Shown here: positions 38,534 through 50,615 of the stretch, in pieces
Layout of the letters: every line of letters begins with the position of its first letter
How positions within the stretch are numbered: position 1 is the stretch's first letter
Source: Cupriavidus oxalaticus
Lineage (GTDB): Bacteria > Pseudomonadota > Gammaproteobacteria > Burkholderiales > Burkholderiaceae
Assembly: GCF_016894385.1 (NCBI RefSeq)
Contig: NZ_CP069812.1
Location: 2,728,001-2,792,000, forward strand
DNA length: 64,000 bases
Direction: 5' to 3'
Program-made: the position numbers and the translations under genes
Notes under the pieces: generated by a model
Seen by the model: the letters and a program-made list of their open reading frames with translations, nothing else
Told to the model about the DNA's origin: nothing
The model's database searches: none

Positions 38534-39991
38534 ATGAGTGTGCAACTACTGCAGCGCCAGCAGTCCCATTCCACCGATGTGCCCGTGCAGGAATATCCGG
38601 CAGACCACGCGGTCGATGCGATCGTGGCGCGCGCCCGGCAGGCGCAGCGCGCGTTCGCGCGGGCCGGCCAGGCCACCGTCGACACCGCCGCGGCCGCCGT
38701 CGCGTGGGCCATCATGGAGCCCGCGCGCAACCGCCAGCTGGCCGAGCGGGCCGTGGCCGACACCGGCCTTGGCAACGTCGACGACAAGATCCGCAAGAAC
38801 CATCGCAAGACACTGGGCCTGCTGCGCGACCTGCACGGACGCAAGACCGTCGGCGTGATCGCGCGTGACGCGGCCACCGGCATCACCGAGATCGCGCGGC
38901 CGGTCGGCGTGGTCGCCGCGATCACGCCGTCGACCAACCCCGGGGCGACGCCTGCCAACAAGATCATCAACGCGCTCAAGTGCGGCAACAGCGTGGTGGT
39001 GGCGCCCTCGCCCAAGGGACAGGGCACGTGCGCGCTGCTGCTGTCGTTCATCCACGCCGAATTCGCGCGTGCCGGCCTGCCCGCCGACCTGGTGCAGATG
39101 CTGCCCGCGCCGGTGTCGAAAGCCTCCACCGCCGAGTTGATGCGCCAGGCCGACCTGGTGGTGGCCACCGGCTCGCAGGCAAACGTGCGCATGGCCTACA
39201 CCTGCGGCACGCCGGCGTTCGGCGTCGGCGCTGGCAACGTGGCGGCCATCGTCGACGCCGGCGCGGCGCCGGGCGATGCGGCGGCAAGGATCGTCCGCTC
39301 CAAGACCTTCGACAACGCCACCAGCTGCTCGTCGGAGAACAGCCTGGTGATCCTCGACGCGGTCTACCAGCCCATGCTGGAAGCGCTTGCCGCCGTCGGC
39401 GGCGTGCTGCTGACCGCCGAGGAAAAGGCGCGGCTGCAGGCGCTGATGTGGCGGCACGGCAAGCTCGCCGGCGACATGACCGGCCAGAGCGCGCCGCGCA
39501 TTGCCGAACTGGCGGGCCTGGCACGCGTGCGCGCGCTGCAGCCGACCATGCTGCTGGTACCGGAGACCGGCGTCGGCAGCGACTATCCCTTCTCCGGCGA
39601 GAAGCTTTCGCCGGTGCTGACGCTCTATCGCGCCGCCGATTTCGACGCCGCCGTGGCGCGCGTGGCGAGCCTCTACGACTACATGGGCGCGGGCCACTCG
39701 GTCGGGCTGCATACGGCCGATTCCGGGCAGGCGCTGCAACTCGGGCAGGAACTTCCGGTGGCGCGCGTGATCGTCAACCAGGCGCACTGCTTCGCCACCG
39801 GCGGCAATTTCGACAACGGCCTGCCGTTCTCGCTGTCGATGGGCTGCGGCACCTGGGGCGGCAACAACTTCTCCGACAACCTCGGCTGGCGGCAATACCT
39901 CAACATCACCCGCATCGCCGAACCCATTGCCGAGCACGTGCCCGACGAGCGCGAGCTGCTGGGCGACTATTTCGCGAGGGTCGGCCAATGA
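38534..39991 (+). CDS. sauS: Sulfoacetaldehyde dehydrogenase (acylating), probable SauS
   Basis: A 485-residue CoA-acylating aldehyde dehydrogenase of the EutE/PduP/AdhE-N group: ARPVGVVAAITPSTNPGATP is the nucleotide-binding start, SPKGQGT follows, and the nucleophile is Cys265 in NATSCSSENS. In the known pathway it reduces sulfoacetyl-CoA with NADPH to sulfoacetaldehyde, which Xsc then cleaves to acetyl phosphate and sulfite. Assignment to that substrate comes from the neighbours (IclR, CoA ligase, MFS carrier); by sequence alone it could be another acylating dehydrogenase. GGAG lies 8 bases before the ATG. It overlaps sauT by four bases (ATGA). Confidence 0.83.
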   Translation: MSVQLLQRQQSHSTDVPVQEYPADHAVDAIVARARQAQRAFARAGQATVDTAAAAVAWAIMEPARNRQLAERAVADTGLGNVDDKIRKNHRKTLGLLRDLHGRKTVGVIARDAATGITEIARPVGVVAAITPSTNPGATPANKIINALKCGNSVVVAPSPKGQGTCALLLSFIHAEFARAGLPADLVQMLPAPVSKASTAELMRQADLVVATGSQANVRMAYTCGTPAFGVGAGNVAAIVDAGAAPGDAAARIVRSKTFDNATSCSSENSLVILDAVYQPMLEALAAVGGVLLTAEEKARLQALMWRHGKLAGDMTGQSAPRIAELAGLARVRALQPTMLLVPETGVGSDYPFSGEKLSPVLTLYRAADFDAAVARVASLYDYMGAGHSVGLHTADSGQALQLGQELPVARVIVNQAHCFATGGNFDNGLPFSLSMGCGTWGGNNFSDNLGWRQYLNITRIAEPIAEHVPDERELLGDYFARVGQ

Positions 39992-41517
39992 ACGCGCGCA
40001 TCCGACCCGAAGTGCTCGACACCGTGGCCACGCTGCTGGCCGCCCGTGCCGCGCAAGTCCCCGACAAACCCTACCTGCTGTCTCCCGACAGCGGCCGCGC
40101 GCTCAGCTTCGGCGCACTGGCCGCCGACGCCGATGCGCTCGGCCGCCGCTACGCCGAGGCTGGCCTCGCCAGCGGCCAGACGGTGTCGGTGTACCTGCCC
40201 AACGGCGAGCAGACCGCGCGGCTGCTGCTCGGCACCATGGCGTGCGGGCTGGTGGCCAATCCGCTCAACCTGCTGTGCCAGCCGGCGCAACTGCGCTACA
40301 TCCTCGGGCACTCCGACACGCGGATCGTTTTCACCTCGCCCGAAGGCGAAGCCACGATCCGCACGGCGATGGCCGAAGCCGGCGTGGAGGTGCCGGTGGT
40401 GGTCACCGCGCCGGACGACAGCGCCTTGCCCGCGCTGCCGGCGCTGCAGCCCGGCGCCGCTCCCCTTCCGCCGCCGCAGCCACACGATCCGGCGCTGCTG
40501 ATGTACACCTCCGGCACTACCGGCACGCCCAAGGGCGTGCTGCTGACCCACCGCAACCTCGCCGCCAACGGCGCCAGCGTCAGCCGCGAGCATGCGCTCG
40601 GCGCGGGCGATCGCGTGCTGGCCACGCTGCCGCTGTACCACATCAACGGGCTGGTGGTGACCGCGATCGCGCCGCTGGTGCATGGCGGCTCGGTGGTGAT
40701 GCCGATGCGCTTCTCGGCCAGCGCGTTCTGGCACGACATCGCCCGCCATGGCTGCACCTGGCTCAACGTGGTGCCGACCATCATCGCCTACCTGCTCAAC
40801 GATCCCGCCGGCCGCGCGCCGGCCGGCGTGCGCTTCTGCCGCTCCGCTTCCGCCGCGCTGCCGCCCGAGCACCACCGCGCGTTCGAGCAGCGCTTCGGCA
40901 TCGGCGTGATCGAGACCATGGGCATGACCGAGACCGCGGCGCCGGCCTTCAGCAATCCGCTCGATCCGCAGCAGCGGCGCATCGGCAGCATCGGCCGGCC
41001 CTCCGGCACGCAGGCTCGCGTGCTGGGGCGCGACGGGCAGCCGCTGCCCGACGGCGAGATCGGCGAGATCGTGCTGCAAGGCGAGAGCGTGATGGCGGGC
41101 TACTACAAGGCACCCGAGGTCACGCGCGCGGCCTTCACGCCCGACGGCTGGCTGCGCACCGGCGACCTCGGCTACCGCGATGCGCAGGGCTATTTCTACA
41201 TCACCGGCCGCGCCAAGGAACTGATCATCAAGGGCGGCGAGAACATCGCCCCGCGCGAGATCGACGAAGCGCTGCTGCGCCATCCGGGCGTGCTGGAAGC
41301 GGCCGCGGTGGGCGTGCCCGACCCGGCCTACGGGCAGGAGATCGTCGCCTTCGTCGTCAGGCGCGAAGCCGTGGCCTGTGACGACGCGGCGCTGCGCGCG
41401 CACTGCCTGCGCGAACTGGGCCGCTACAAGACGCCCAAGGAATTCCGCTTCATCGCGGAATTGCCGCGCGGGCCCTCCGGCAAGGTGCAGCGGCTGAAGC
41501 TGCTGGACCCTGCCTGA
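39988..41517 (+). CDS. sauT: Sulfoacetate-CoA ligase (AMP-forming), probable SauT
   Basis: A 509-residue acyl-adenylate-forming enzyme. The phosphate-binding loop is YTSGTTGTPKG at 173-183, then GMTETAA, TGDLGYRDAQGYFYITGRAK and the C-terminal lysine in GPSGKVQRLKLL. In the sau pathway it activates sulfoacetate to sulfoacetyl-CoA at the expense of ATP to AMP, which SauS reduces. The ATG sits in an ATGA overlap with the end of sauS, so the two are translationally coupled. Substrate is inferred from the cluster. Confidence 0.83.
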   Translation: MNARIRPEVLDTVATLLAARAAQVPDKPYLLSPDSGRALSFGALAADADALGRRYAEAGLASGQTVSVYLPNGEQTARLLLGTMACGLVANPLNLLCQPAQLRYILGHSDTRIVFTSPEGEATIRTAMAEAGVEVPVVVTAPDDSALPALPALQPGAAPLPPPQPHDPALLMYTSGTTGTPKGVLLTHRNLAANGASVSREHALGAGDRVLATLPLYHINGLVVTAIAPLVHGGSVVMPMRFSASAFWHDIARHGCTWLNVVPTIIAYLLNDPAGRAPAGVRFCRSASAALPPEHHRAFEQRFGIGVIETMGMTETAAPAFSNPLDPQQRRIGSIGRPSGTQARVLGRDGQPLPDGEIGEIVLQGESVMAGYYKAPEVTRAAFTPDGWLRTGDLGYRDAQGYFYITGRAKELIIKGGENIAPREIDEALLRHPGVLEAAAVGVPDPAYGQEIVAFVVRREAVACDDAALRAHCLRELGRYKTPKEFRFIAELPRGPSGKVQRLKLLDPA

Positions 41518-41744
41518 CCTGACGCATCGTCCTTTCCCACCCCTCGCCAAGGAGCCCGCTCACCCGCCACCACGACATCCGGAGACACGAACAGAGACAT
41601 AAAGCTGATTGCTCAAGGACGGGGCAGCGCAGCCAGCACTTACCACTGGCGCGCCTCGGCGAACCGCAAGCGCATGGCGATGGATCATGCGCCGGCCGCC
41701 GCCCCGCTCATGCCACGCGCGCCCGCCGCGCATAGGAGGTGGTT

Positions 41745-43037
41745 ATGCAGCAACGCATCAAGACCCGTCACATGATCCTCGGCGTCATGTGCCTGATGTA
41801 TTTCATCGCCTATATCGACCGCGTCAACATCTCGGTCGCCGCCCCGCTGATCCGTGAGGAGATGGGGCTCACGTCCTCGCAGCTCGGGCTGGTGTTCTCG
41901 GCCTTTGCCTATCCCTATGCCGCCATGCAGATCCTGGGCGGCTGGATGTCCGACAAGTTCGGGCCCAAGAAGGTGCTGATCGTGCTGTCGCTGATCTGGG
42001 GCGTGGCCACGGTGCTGACCGGCTTTGCCGGCAGCGTGATGATGCTGGTGGTGCTGCGCTTCGTGCTGGGCATCGGCGAAGGCGGCGCGTTCCCGACCGC
42101 CACGCGCGCCTTCACCTACTGGATGCCGGTGGCCGAACGCGGCTTCGCGCAGGGCATCACGCACAGCTTCGCGCGGCTGGGCGGCGCGATCACGCCGCCG
42201 ATCGTGCTGGCCATCGTCGCCGCGGCGGGATGGCGCGAGGCCTTCGTCGTGCTGGGTGCGGTGAGCCTGGGCTGGACCGTGCTGTACGCGCTGACGTTCA
42301 AGGACACGCCCGACAAGCACAAGCGCGTCACCCCGGAAGAACTGCAGGAAATCGGCTACCGGCGCGGCGATTCGCAGCAGGCAGCCAAGGCGCCTACGCC
42401 GTGGCGCCGGCTGTTCCGCCGCATGTGGCTGGTGACCTTCGTCGACTTCTGCTACGGCTGGTCGCTGTGGGTCTACCTGACCTGGCTGCCGTCGTACCTG
42501 AAGGAAGCGCGCGGTTTCGACCTGAAGCAGCTGGCGCTGTTCACCGCGCTGCCGCTGATGGCCGGCGTGGTCGGCGATACCCTCGGCGGCGTGCTGTCGG
42601 ACCGCATCTACCGGCGCACCGGCAACCTGCGGCTGGCGCGCGGCGCGATCCTGTTCGTCGGGCTGGCCGGCTCGCTGATGTTCATCGCGCCGATGACCTT
42701 TACCGCCGATGCCGTCAACGCGGTGATCCTGCTGTCCCTGTCGTTCTTCTTCCTGGAGCTGACCAATGCCGTGCTGTGGAGCCTGCCGCTGGACATCGCC
42801 GGCAAGTACGCCGGCACCGCGGGCGGCATGATGAACACCGGCTTCGGCCTGGCCGGCATGGTGTCGCCGGTGGTGTTCGGCTACCTGATCGAGCGGACCG
42901 GCAGCTATGACCTGCCGTTCATGATCTCGGGGGCGTTGCTGGGCGTCGGTGCGGTGGCGTCGCTGTTCATCAATCCCTTGCTGACCGTGGACAGCCCCGA
43001 ACCCAAGGCCGGCGAGGTGCGGCACGCGCTGTCCTGA
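41745..43037 (+). CDS. sauU: MFS transporter, probable sulfoacetate importer SauU
   Basis: A 430-residue major facilitator protein with twelve hydrophobic segments, of the anion:cation symporter (ACS) type: IDRVNISVAAPLIREEMGLT with the Arg that typifies the group, and GGWMSDKFGPKK as the loop 2-3 motif. AGGAGG is five bases before the ATG at 41745, which is therefore preferred to the in-frame GTG at 41739. A gap of 227 bases separates it from sauT; no gene or clear promoter is seen in the gap. SauU is the proposed sulfoacetate carrier of C. necator. Confidence 0.83.
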   Translation: MQQRIKTRHMILGVMCLMYFIAYIDRVNISVAAPLIREEMGLTSSQLGLVFSAFAYPYAAMQILGGWMSDKFGPKKVLIVLSLIWGVATVLTGFAGSVMMLVVLRFVLGIGEGGAFPTATRAFTYWMPVAERGFAQGITHSFARLGGAITPPIVLAIVAAAGWREAFVVLGAVSLGWTVLYALTFKDTPDKHKRVTPEELQEIGYRRGDSQQAAKAPTPWRRLFRRMWLVTFVDFCYGWSLWVYLTWLPSYLKEARGFDLKQLALFTALPLMAGVVGDTLGGVLSDRIYRRTGNLRLARGAILFVGLAGSLMFIAPMTFTADAVNAVILLSLSFFFLELTNAVLWSLPLDIAGKYAGTAGGMMNTGFGLAGMVSPVVFGYLIERTGSYDLPFMISGALLGVGAVASLFINPLLTVDSPEPKAGEVRHALS

Positions 43038-43049
43038 GCCGGCGAGTGG

Positions 43050-43172
43050 CGCTGGCCCGGCCGGCGTCGCTGCCATCGCCCTCCAGCGCGGTGATCACGC
43101 CTTCGCCAAACTTGTTGTGGAACACCGACTGGCCCACACAGAAGCCGGTGCCCGCCTCGCGTTTGGCGTCGG
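43050..43172 (-). pseudogene. Decayed second copy of the uvrD 3' end
   Basis: Positions 43079-43172 match uvrD 45106-45199 over about 95 bases with only a handful of differences, in the same orientation; weaker similarity continues to about 43050. It encodes DAKREAGTG-CVGQSVFHNK and GEGVITALEG, as in the UvrD C-terminal domain, and then loses the frame. It sits 12-40 bases from the sauU stop. With uvrD itself it makes a direct repeat that brackets the PAAR cassette. Confidence 0.85.
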
Positions 43173-43202
43173 TATGTGGCGGTTGAACCAGGCGGGCAGA
43201 AC

Positions 43203-43583
43203 TCAAGGAACGGTGCCCTTATACACGGGCACCGGTATATCCCATTTCCTTATACTCCCGTGTACCGACCTATCGCATATGACATTCACATGTTCACCGG
43301 CACGCCCTCGGTGTTTGTCTAACCATGCCGATCTCAATGGAACGGCACAGCGAGGCACTAACGTCTTTGCATTCGGATCAACGACCACGTAATTGCTACC
43401 GTGCTCGGCATTCCATTTCCTTACAAAGGCACGCGCCTCTTCCCTCACTTCATACAGCCCCTGCACATCAGCGCGGGTTCTATCCGTATCGATGACTGTC
43501 CCGGGTAAGTTTTGAGCCGTGGCGCACCCTGCCCCTAATAGAAACAGGCCCAAAGCCCTATTCAATCGCGATGACCCCAACAT
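43203..43583 (-). CDS. Small exported protein, probable immunity protein
   Basis: A 126-residue protein starting MLGSSRLNRALGLFLLGAGC; the hydrophobic stretch followed by GAGC could be a lipobox, though -3 is not Leu, or a plain signal peptide ending at AQ. Mature residues include two further Cys (PRCAVP and NVICDR) that might bond in the periplasm. The start is at 43583 with GAGGG six bases upstream, so the gene overlaps the end of the transpeptidase-like gene by 26 bases. Tight coupling, size and export match an immunity protein to a periplasmic effector. No family is recognised. Confidence 0.6.
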   Translation of the reverse strand: MLGSSRLNRALGLFLLGAGCATAQNLPGTVIDTDRTRADVQGLYEVREEARAFVRKWNAEHGSNYVVVDPNAKTLVPRCAVPLRSAWLDKHRGRAGEHVNVICDRSVHGSIRKWDIPVPVYKGTVP

Positions 43584-44301
43584 ACTTGCCCTCAGCATCG
43601 AGTCGATTGGAAATCAAATATTTGTACAGGCTTTCCCACATCTCCAGCTGGTACACCGTCACACAGCCCTCCGACAAATGGCCAACATGCACAAAATTGC
43701 TGTAATTGGTGGGAGCATACTCCACGAGGAACCACACCGTGTGGTAATTAACGCCGTAGAATGCTGTTGCACCGGCGTTTCCGGCCGCCTCCGGGGCGCG
43801 AATCTTGTAAGTCCCCTTTGGTAGTGGTTTTGAATGTTTGATCCCTATTTCACGTCGTGTTTGCGGGTCAAACTCCATGAAGTCGACATCCGAATCCAGA
43901 GTAATCGTTGCCTTTTTGCCATCAAAATAAAGCACCGCAAGTAGTTGGTTACTTGAATCACCCCTCTTGTCGGAGCGGAGCAATTTTCTACCCTGTATTT
44001 TTGCAACCAATTTCGCGCCGGCGCCGCGCCGCGCGGAAATCAAGCATCTTTCTTTGTATTCACCCTTGAGGCTCGCGCGCTTTCCTTTGTAGCGCCCTTC
44101 AAGGACCGTAAAATAATAGCGGCCGTCCTTCTCCCCAACCCCGGATACCCTCACGAATTCCGGGACCGTGACAATCCTGTCATCAACACGAATCGCAAGC
44201 CATCCGCCCTGGTCAATTGATTTCGTGTAAAGCAGCTTGTGAAATGAATCCTGAACACTTCCGCTGTTGCTATTACTTGTTCCTGTCGGTCTTTGAGGCA
44301 T
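43558..44301 (-). CDS. L,D-transpeptidase-like protein, candidate type VI effector
   Basis: A 247-residue protein without a signal peptide. The C-terminal half has a KPLPKGTYKI turn (158-167) and VHVGHLSEGCVTV (204-216), giving His205/His208, Ser210 and Cys213 in the spacing of YkuD/L,D-transpeptidase and Tlde1-like catalytic centres (HxG...SxGC). The first 110 residues are basic and beta-rich, possibly a delivery or scaffold region. It starts three bases after the PAAR stop with GAGGG upstream. Together with PAAR and the exported partner it looks like a peptidoglycan-attacking effector; the match to any one family is approximate. Confidence 0.6.
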   Translation of the reverse strand: MPQRPTGTSNSNSGSVQDSFHKLLYTKSIDQGGWLAIRVDDRIVTVPEFVRVSGVGEKDGRYYFTVLEGRYKGKRASLKGEYKERCLISARRGAGAKLVAKIQGRKLLRSDKRGDSSNQLLAVLYFDGKKATITLDSDVDFMEFDPQTRREIGIKHSKPLPKGTYKIRAPEAAGNAGATAFYGVNYHTVWFLVEYAPTNYSNFVHVGHLSEGCVTVYQLEMWESLYKYLISNRLDAEGKYVGVIAIE

Positions 44302-44304
44302 GCT

Positions 44305-44841
44305 TTATCCCTCAAAGTGACCAAGATGGACGATGAGGGGCTCGGGCTCGACGGTGTAGTAGCGACGCGTTCTTCCTTGCTCATCGGTGATGCCGCGCAC
44401 CATGGTTCCGTCTTTGAATTCAACGGTGTACGGCATCGCCGCAAGGATTTCGCCTGTATCGTGGTCCTTGAGAATGAATTGCTCGTCGTAATCGCCATAG
44501 CCATAAGAGCAATCAGAACCATTCGCGGCAGGCTGAGCGCCTGCGCCTTTGCGATTAACCTCAATGGTAAAGTCCATTTGCGAGTGAATTACGACGGGGC
44601 GCGTTTGGCATCTGCAATAGACGCGCGCACCGCTCACCAGCACTTGTTTTCCATCTATGTCGAAGGCGGGATAACAGTCGTTCTTGACCGTACCGCCCAC
44701 CTTGCATGCCGGGCAGGTCGCATAGTCCCCTTCGACACCAATGGTCGTGTCATGGTGGAACACACTGCGGCCAGTAGCTATGAGCGCTCCGCCTGTACTG
44801 GTGTGGTCGCCATTCTTCAGCGCAAAGCGCATATCAGCCAT
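44305..44841 (-). CDS. PAAR domain protein (type VI secretion spike tip)
   Basis: A 178-residue protein. Residues 1-90 are a PAAR domain: GDHTSTGGALIATG, then HCys-containing CPACKVG and the C-terminal GARVYCRCQ, the usual zinc-site arrangement of this family. A tail of about 85 residues (YDEQFILKDHDTGEI onward, ending LGHFEG) looks like the beta-rich extension often found after PAAR, a likely adaptor for cargo. PAAR caps the VgrG trimer of the type VI apparatus. GGGAG lies 7 bases before the ATG. No other T6SS gene is in the window. Confidence 0.8.
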   Translation of the reverse strand: MADMRFALKNGDHTSTGGALIATGRSVFHHDTTIGVEGDYATCPACKVGGTVKNDCYPAFDIDGKQVLVSGARVYCRCQTRPVVIHSQMDFTIEVNRKGAGAQPAANGSDCSYGYGDYDEQFILKDHDTGEILAAMPYTVEFKDGTMVRGITDEQGRTRRYYTVEPEPLIVHLGHFEG

Positions 44842-44871
44842 GCAAGCTCTCCCGTTTCGACACAAGGAATC

Positions 44872-44889
44872 GGCCCCTATCAAGGGGCC
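44872..44889. other. Stem-loop between uvrD and the PAAR gene
   Basis: GGCCCC-tatcaa-GGGGCC, a 6-bp GC stem. It lies in the leader of the PAAR gene and has no U-tract on either strand, so it is probably a regulatory or stabilising hairpin rather than a terminator. Confidence 0.4.
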
Positions 44890-45011
44890 GGCAGTGACGG
44901 ACGGATGTAAATCCTCCGACGCAAACGAGAGTGTCAGATGGTGCGCTAAAGCGTTATCAGAGGCATCCTAAATTTGCCCGGGAAACTTCCAAACCTCCCT
45001 CCGTCGGCCAC

Positions 45012-47360
<2,349 letters not shown>

Positions 47361-47525
47361 CGGAGGGGCCTTGTGGAATGGCGCCAATTATACCGATGGG
47401 CCCTGTCCGATCCGTCACATCCGAGGGACGAAAACTGCCCTGCATGCGGACGTGCGCAGGCCCTGGCCAGCCTTTCCGGGCCGGGGCCACTGTCTTCAAA
47501 ATAGGCAGCGACCGGCCCGCCCCCG

Positions 47526-47531
47526 TATAAT
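47526..47531 (+). promoter_or_regulatory. Putative -10 box of valS
   Basis: TATAAT about 95 bases ahead of the valS ATG in the gap to divergent uvrD. No good -35 is present at the optimal distance. Confidence 0.4.
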
Positions 47532-47625
47532 TTGAGGTTTCACTGGCGCAAGGCCGCCAGGCGCAGGCTGCCGCACCCCGCTCCAGCCCTGCGACGCATC
47601 CAGACGCCAACCTCGACATCCCAGC

Positions 47626-50493
47626 ATGACCGCCCAAGACCAATCGCTTGCCAAGAGCTTCGAACCCGCCGCCATCGAGGCGAAATGGGGCCCCGAGTGG
47701 GAGAGCCGCGGCATCGCCAAGCCGACCTTCGACCCTGACCGCCCGGACTTCGCGATCCAGCTGCCGCCGCCGAATGTGACCGGCACGCTGCACATGGGCC
47801 ATGCCTTCAACCAGACCATCATGGACGGCCTGGCGCGCCATGCGCGCATGCTGGGCGCCAATACGCTGTGGGTGCCGGGCACCGACCACGCCGGCATCGC
47901 CACCCAGATCGTGGTGGAGCGCCAGCTCGAGGGCCAGGGCGTGTCGCGCCATGATCTCGGCCGCGAGAAATTCACCGAGAAGGTGTGGGCCTGGAAGGAA
48001 GAATCGGGCTCGACCATCACCCGCCAGGTGCGGCGCATGGGCGCGTCGATCGACTGGAGCCGCGAGTACTTCACCATGTCGCCGGAGATGTCGAAGGCGG
48101 TGACCGAAGTGTTCGTGCGCCTGTACGAACAGGGCCTGATCTACCGCGGCAAGCGCCTGGTCAACTGGGACCCGGTGCTGGGCACCGCCGTGTCGGACCT
48201 GGAAGTCGACAGCGTCGAGGAAGAAGGCTCGCTGTGGCATATCCGCTATCCGCTGGTCGAGGCTGACGCCAAGGGCGGCCTGACCCACCTGACCGTGGCC
48301 ACCACGCGCCCGGAAACCATGCTGGGCGACGTGGCCGTGATGGTCCACCCCGAAGACGAGCGCTATGCGCACCTGATCGGCAAGTCGGTGCACCTGCCGC
48401 TGACCGGCCGCCAGATCCCGGTGATCGCCGACGAATACGTCGACCGCGAGTTCGGCACCGGCGTGGTCAAGGTGACCCCGGGCCACGACTTCAACGACTA
48501 CGCCGTGGGTCAGCGCCACAACCTGCCGCAACTGTCGATCCTGACGCTGGACGCGAAGATCGTCGCCGATGCGCCGGCCGCGTACGCCGGCCTGGACCGC
48601 TTCGACGCGCGCAAGGCCATCGTCGACGACCTGGACAAGCAGGGCCTGCTGGCCGAGGTCAGGAAGCACAAGCTGATGACCCCGCGCAGCGAACGCACCG
48701 GCAGCGCGATCGAGCCGATGCTGACCGACCAGTGGTTCGTCGCCATGAGCAAGCCGGCGCCGGCAGGCACCTTCCAACCCGGCCGCTCGATCGCCGAGGT
48801 GGCGCTGGAAGCCGTGCAGAGCGGCGAGATCAAGCTGGTGCCGGAGAACTGGATCAGCACCTACAACCAGTGGCTGGGCAATATCCAGGACTGGTGCATC
48901 TCGCGCCAGCTGTGGTGGGGCCACCAGATCCCGGCGTGGTACGACGATGCCGGCAACTGCTTCGTCGGCCGCACCGAAGAGGAGGCGCTCGCCAAGGCAA
49001 AGGCCGCGGGCAGCACCGGCGCGCTGCGCCGCGAGGAAGACGTGCTCGACACCTGGTTCTCGTCGGCGCTGGTGCCCTTCTCCTCGCTGGGCTGGCCCGA
49101 GGAAACCCCGGAGCTGAAGCACTTCCTGCCGTCGTCGGTGCTGGTCACCGGCTACGACATCATCTTCTTCTGGGTGGCGCGCATGGTCATGATGACCAAG
49201 CACTTCACCGGCAAGGTGCCCTTCCATACCGTCTACGTACACGGGCTGGTGCGCGATTCGGAAGGCAAGAAGATGAGCAAGTCCGAGGGCAACACGCTCG
49301 ACCCGGTGGACCTGATCGACGGCATCGACCTCGACACGCTGCTGACGAAGCGCACCACCGGCCTGCGCCGCCCCAAGGACGCGCCCAAGATCGAGAAGAA
49401 GACGAAGAAGGAATTCCCGGAGGGCATTCCCGCCTTCGGCGCCGATGCGCTGCGCTTCACCTTCGCCTCGCTGGCCACGCTGGGCCGCAACATCAACTTC
49501 GACACCGGCCGCTGCGAGGGCTACCGCAACTTCTGCAACAAGCTGTGGAATGCGACCCGCTTCGTGCTGATGAACACCGAGGGCCATGACTGCGGCATGG
49601 GCCCGTGCAACCACGACTGCGGCCCGGACGGCTACCTGCACTTCTCGCAGGCCGACCGCTGGATCGTGTCGCTGCTGCAGCGCGTGGAGGCCGACGTCGA
49701 GAAGGGCTTTGCCGAGTACCGCTTCGACAATATCGCCAACGCGATCTACAAGTTTGTCTGGGACGAGTACTGCGACTGGTACCTGGAGCTGGCCAAGGTG
49801 CAGATCCAGAACGGCACCGAAGCCCAGCAGCGCGCCACCCGCCGCACGCTGCTGCGCGTCCTGGAAACCGTGCTGCGACTGGCGCACCCGATCATCCCGT
49901 TCATCACCGAAGAGCTGTGGCAGAAGGTGGCCCCGCTGGCGGGCCGCGCCAGGGGCGACGGCAGCGAGACCATCTCGCAGCAGCCCTACCCGCTGGCGGC
50001 CATCGCCAAGATCGATGAAGACGCCGAGCAATGGGTCGCGCGCCTGAAGGAAGTGGTCGATGCGTGCCGCAACCTGCGTGGCGAGATGAACATCTCCCCG
50101 GCGCAGCGCATCCCGCTCTATGCCGAAGGCGACAGCGAATTCCTGAAGGCGGCCAGCGCACATATCCAGGCGCTTGCGAAACTTTCCGAGGTGCGCGTCT
50201 TCGAAGACGAGAGCACCCTGCAAGCCGAAGGCGCCGGTGCCCCGGTGGCCATCGCCGGCGGCAACCACCTGCTGCTGAAGATCGAGATCGACGTCGCCGC
50301 CGAGCGCGTGCGGCTGTCCAAGGAGATCGAACGCCTCGGCGGCGAGATCGGCAAGTGCCGCGGCAAGCTCTCCAACGAAAGCTTTGTCGCCAAGGCGCCG
50401 CCCGCGGTGGTGGCGCAGGAGACACAGCGCCTCGCCGATTTCGAGCAAACGCTGGCCAAGCTGCAGGGCCAGCTGCAACGGCTGCCGGCCTGA
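47626..50493 (+). CDS. valS: Valyl-tRNA synthetase
   Basis: A class I aminoacyl-tRNA synthetase of 955 residues. The HIGH motif is HMGH at 56-59 and KMSKS at 549-553. The CP1 editing domain sits between them ([19 protein letters not shown]), clearing mischarged Thr-tRNA(Val). The anticodon-binding helical domain and a C-terminal coiled coil ([20 protein letters not shown]) that binds tRNA complete the protein. The length is as expected. Confidence 0.97.
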   Translation: MTAQDQSLAKSFEPAAIEAKWGPEWESRGIAKPTFDPDRPDFAIQLPPPNVTGTLHMGHAFNQTIMDGLARHARMLGANTLWVPGTDHAGIATQIVVERQLEGQGVSRHDLGREKFTEKVWAWKEESGSTITRQVRRMGASIDWSREYFTMSPEMSKAVTEVFVRLYEQGLIYRGKRLVNWDPVLGTAVSDLEVDSVEEEGSLWHIRYPLVEADAKGGLTHLTVATTRPETMLGDVAVMVHPEDERYAHLIGKSVHLPLTGRQIPVIADEYVDREFGTGVVKVTPGHDFNDYAVGQRHNLPQLSILTLDAKIVADAPAAYAGLDRFDARKAIVDDLDKQGLLAEVRKHKLMTPRSERTGSAIEPMLTDQWFVAMSKPAPAGTFQPGRSIAEVALEAVQSGEIKLVPENWISTYNQWLGNIQDWCISRQLWWGHQIPAWYDDAGNCFVGRTEEEALAKAKAAGSTGALRREEDVLDTWFSSALVPFSSLGWPEETPELKHFLPSSVLVTGYDIIFFWVARMVMMTKHFTGKVPFHTVYVHGLVRDSEGKKMSKSEGNTLDPVDLIDGIDLDTLLTKRTTGLRRPKDAPKIEKKTKKEFPEGIPAFGADALRFTFASLATLGRNINFDTGRCEGYRNFCNKLWNATRFVLMNTEGHDCGMGPCNHDCGPDGYLHFSQADRWIVSLLQRVEADVEKGFAEYRFDNIANAIYKFVWDEYCDWYLELAKVQIQNGTEAQQRATRRTLLRVLETVLRLAHPIIPFITEELWQKVAPLAGRARGDGSETISQQPYPLAAIAKIDEDAEQWVARLKEVVDACRNLRGEMNISPAQRIPLYAEGDSEFLKAASAHIQALAKLSEVRVFEDESTLQAEGAGAPVAIAGGNHLLLKIEIDVAAERVRLSKEIERLGGEIGKCRGKLSNESFVAKAPPAVVAQETQRLADFEQTLAKLQGQLQRLPA

Positions 50494-50615
50494 CCGGCAG
50501 CCGATGACGCCCCTGCCAGTCTGGTTCCTGTCCGGCCTCGTCGGACGGAACCGGACAGACGGCGCCGGCCATGGCTGGCAGGGTTATGAACCAGCATCTG
50601 AGAGGTACACCTGAT

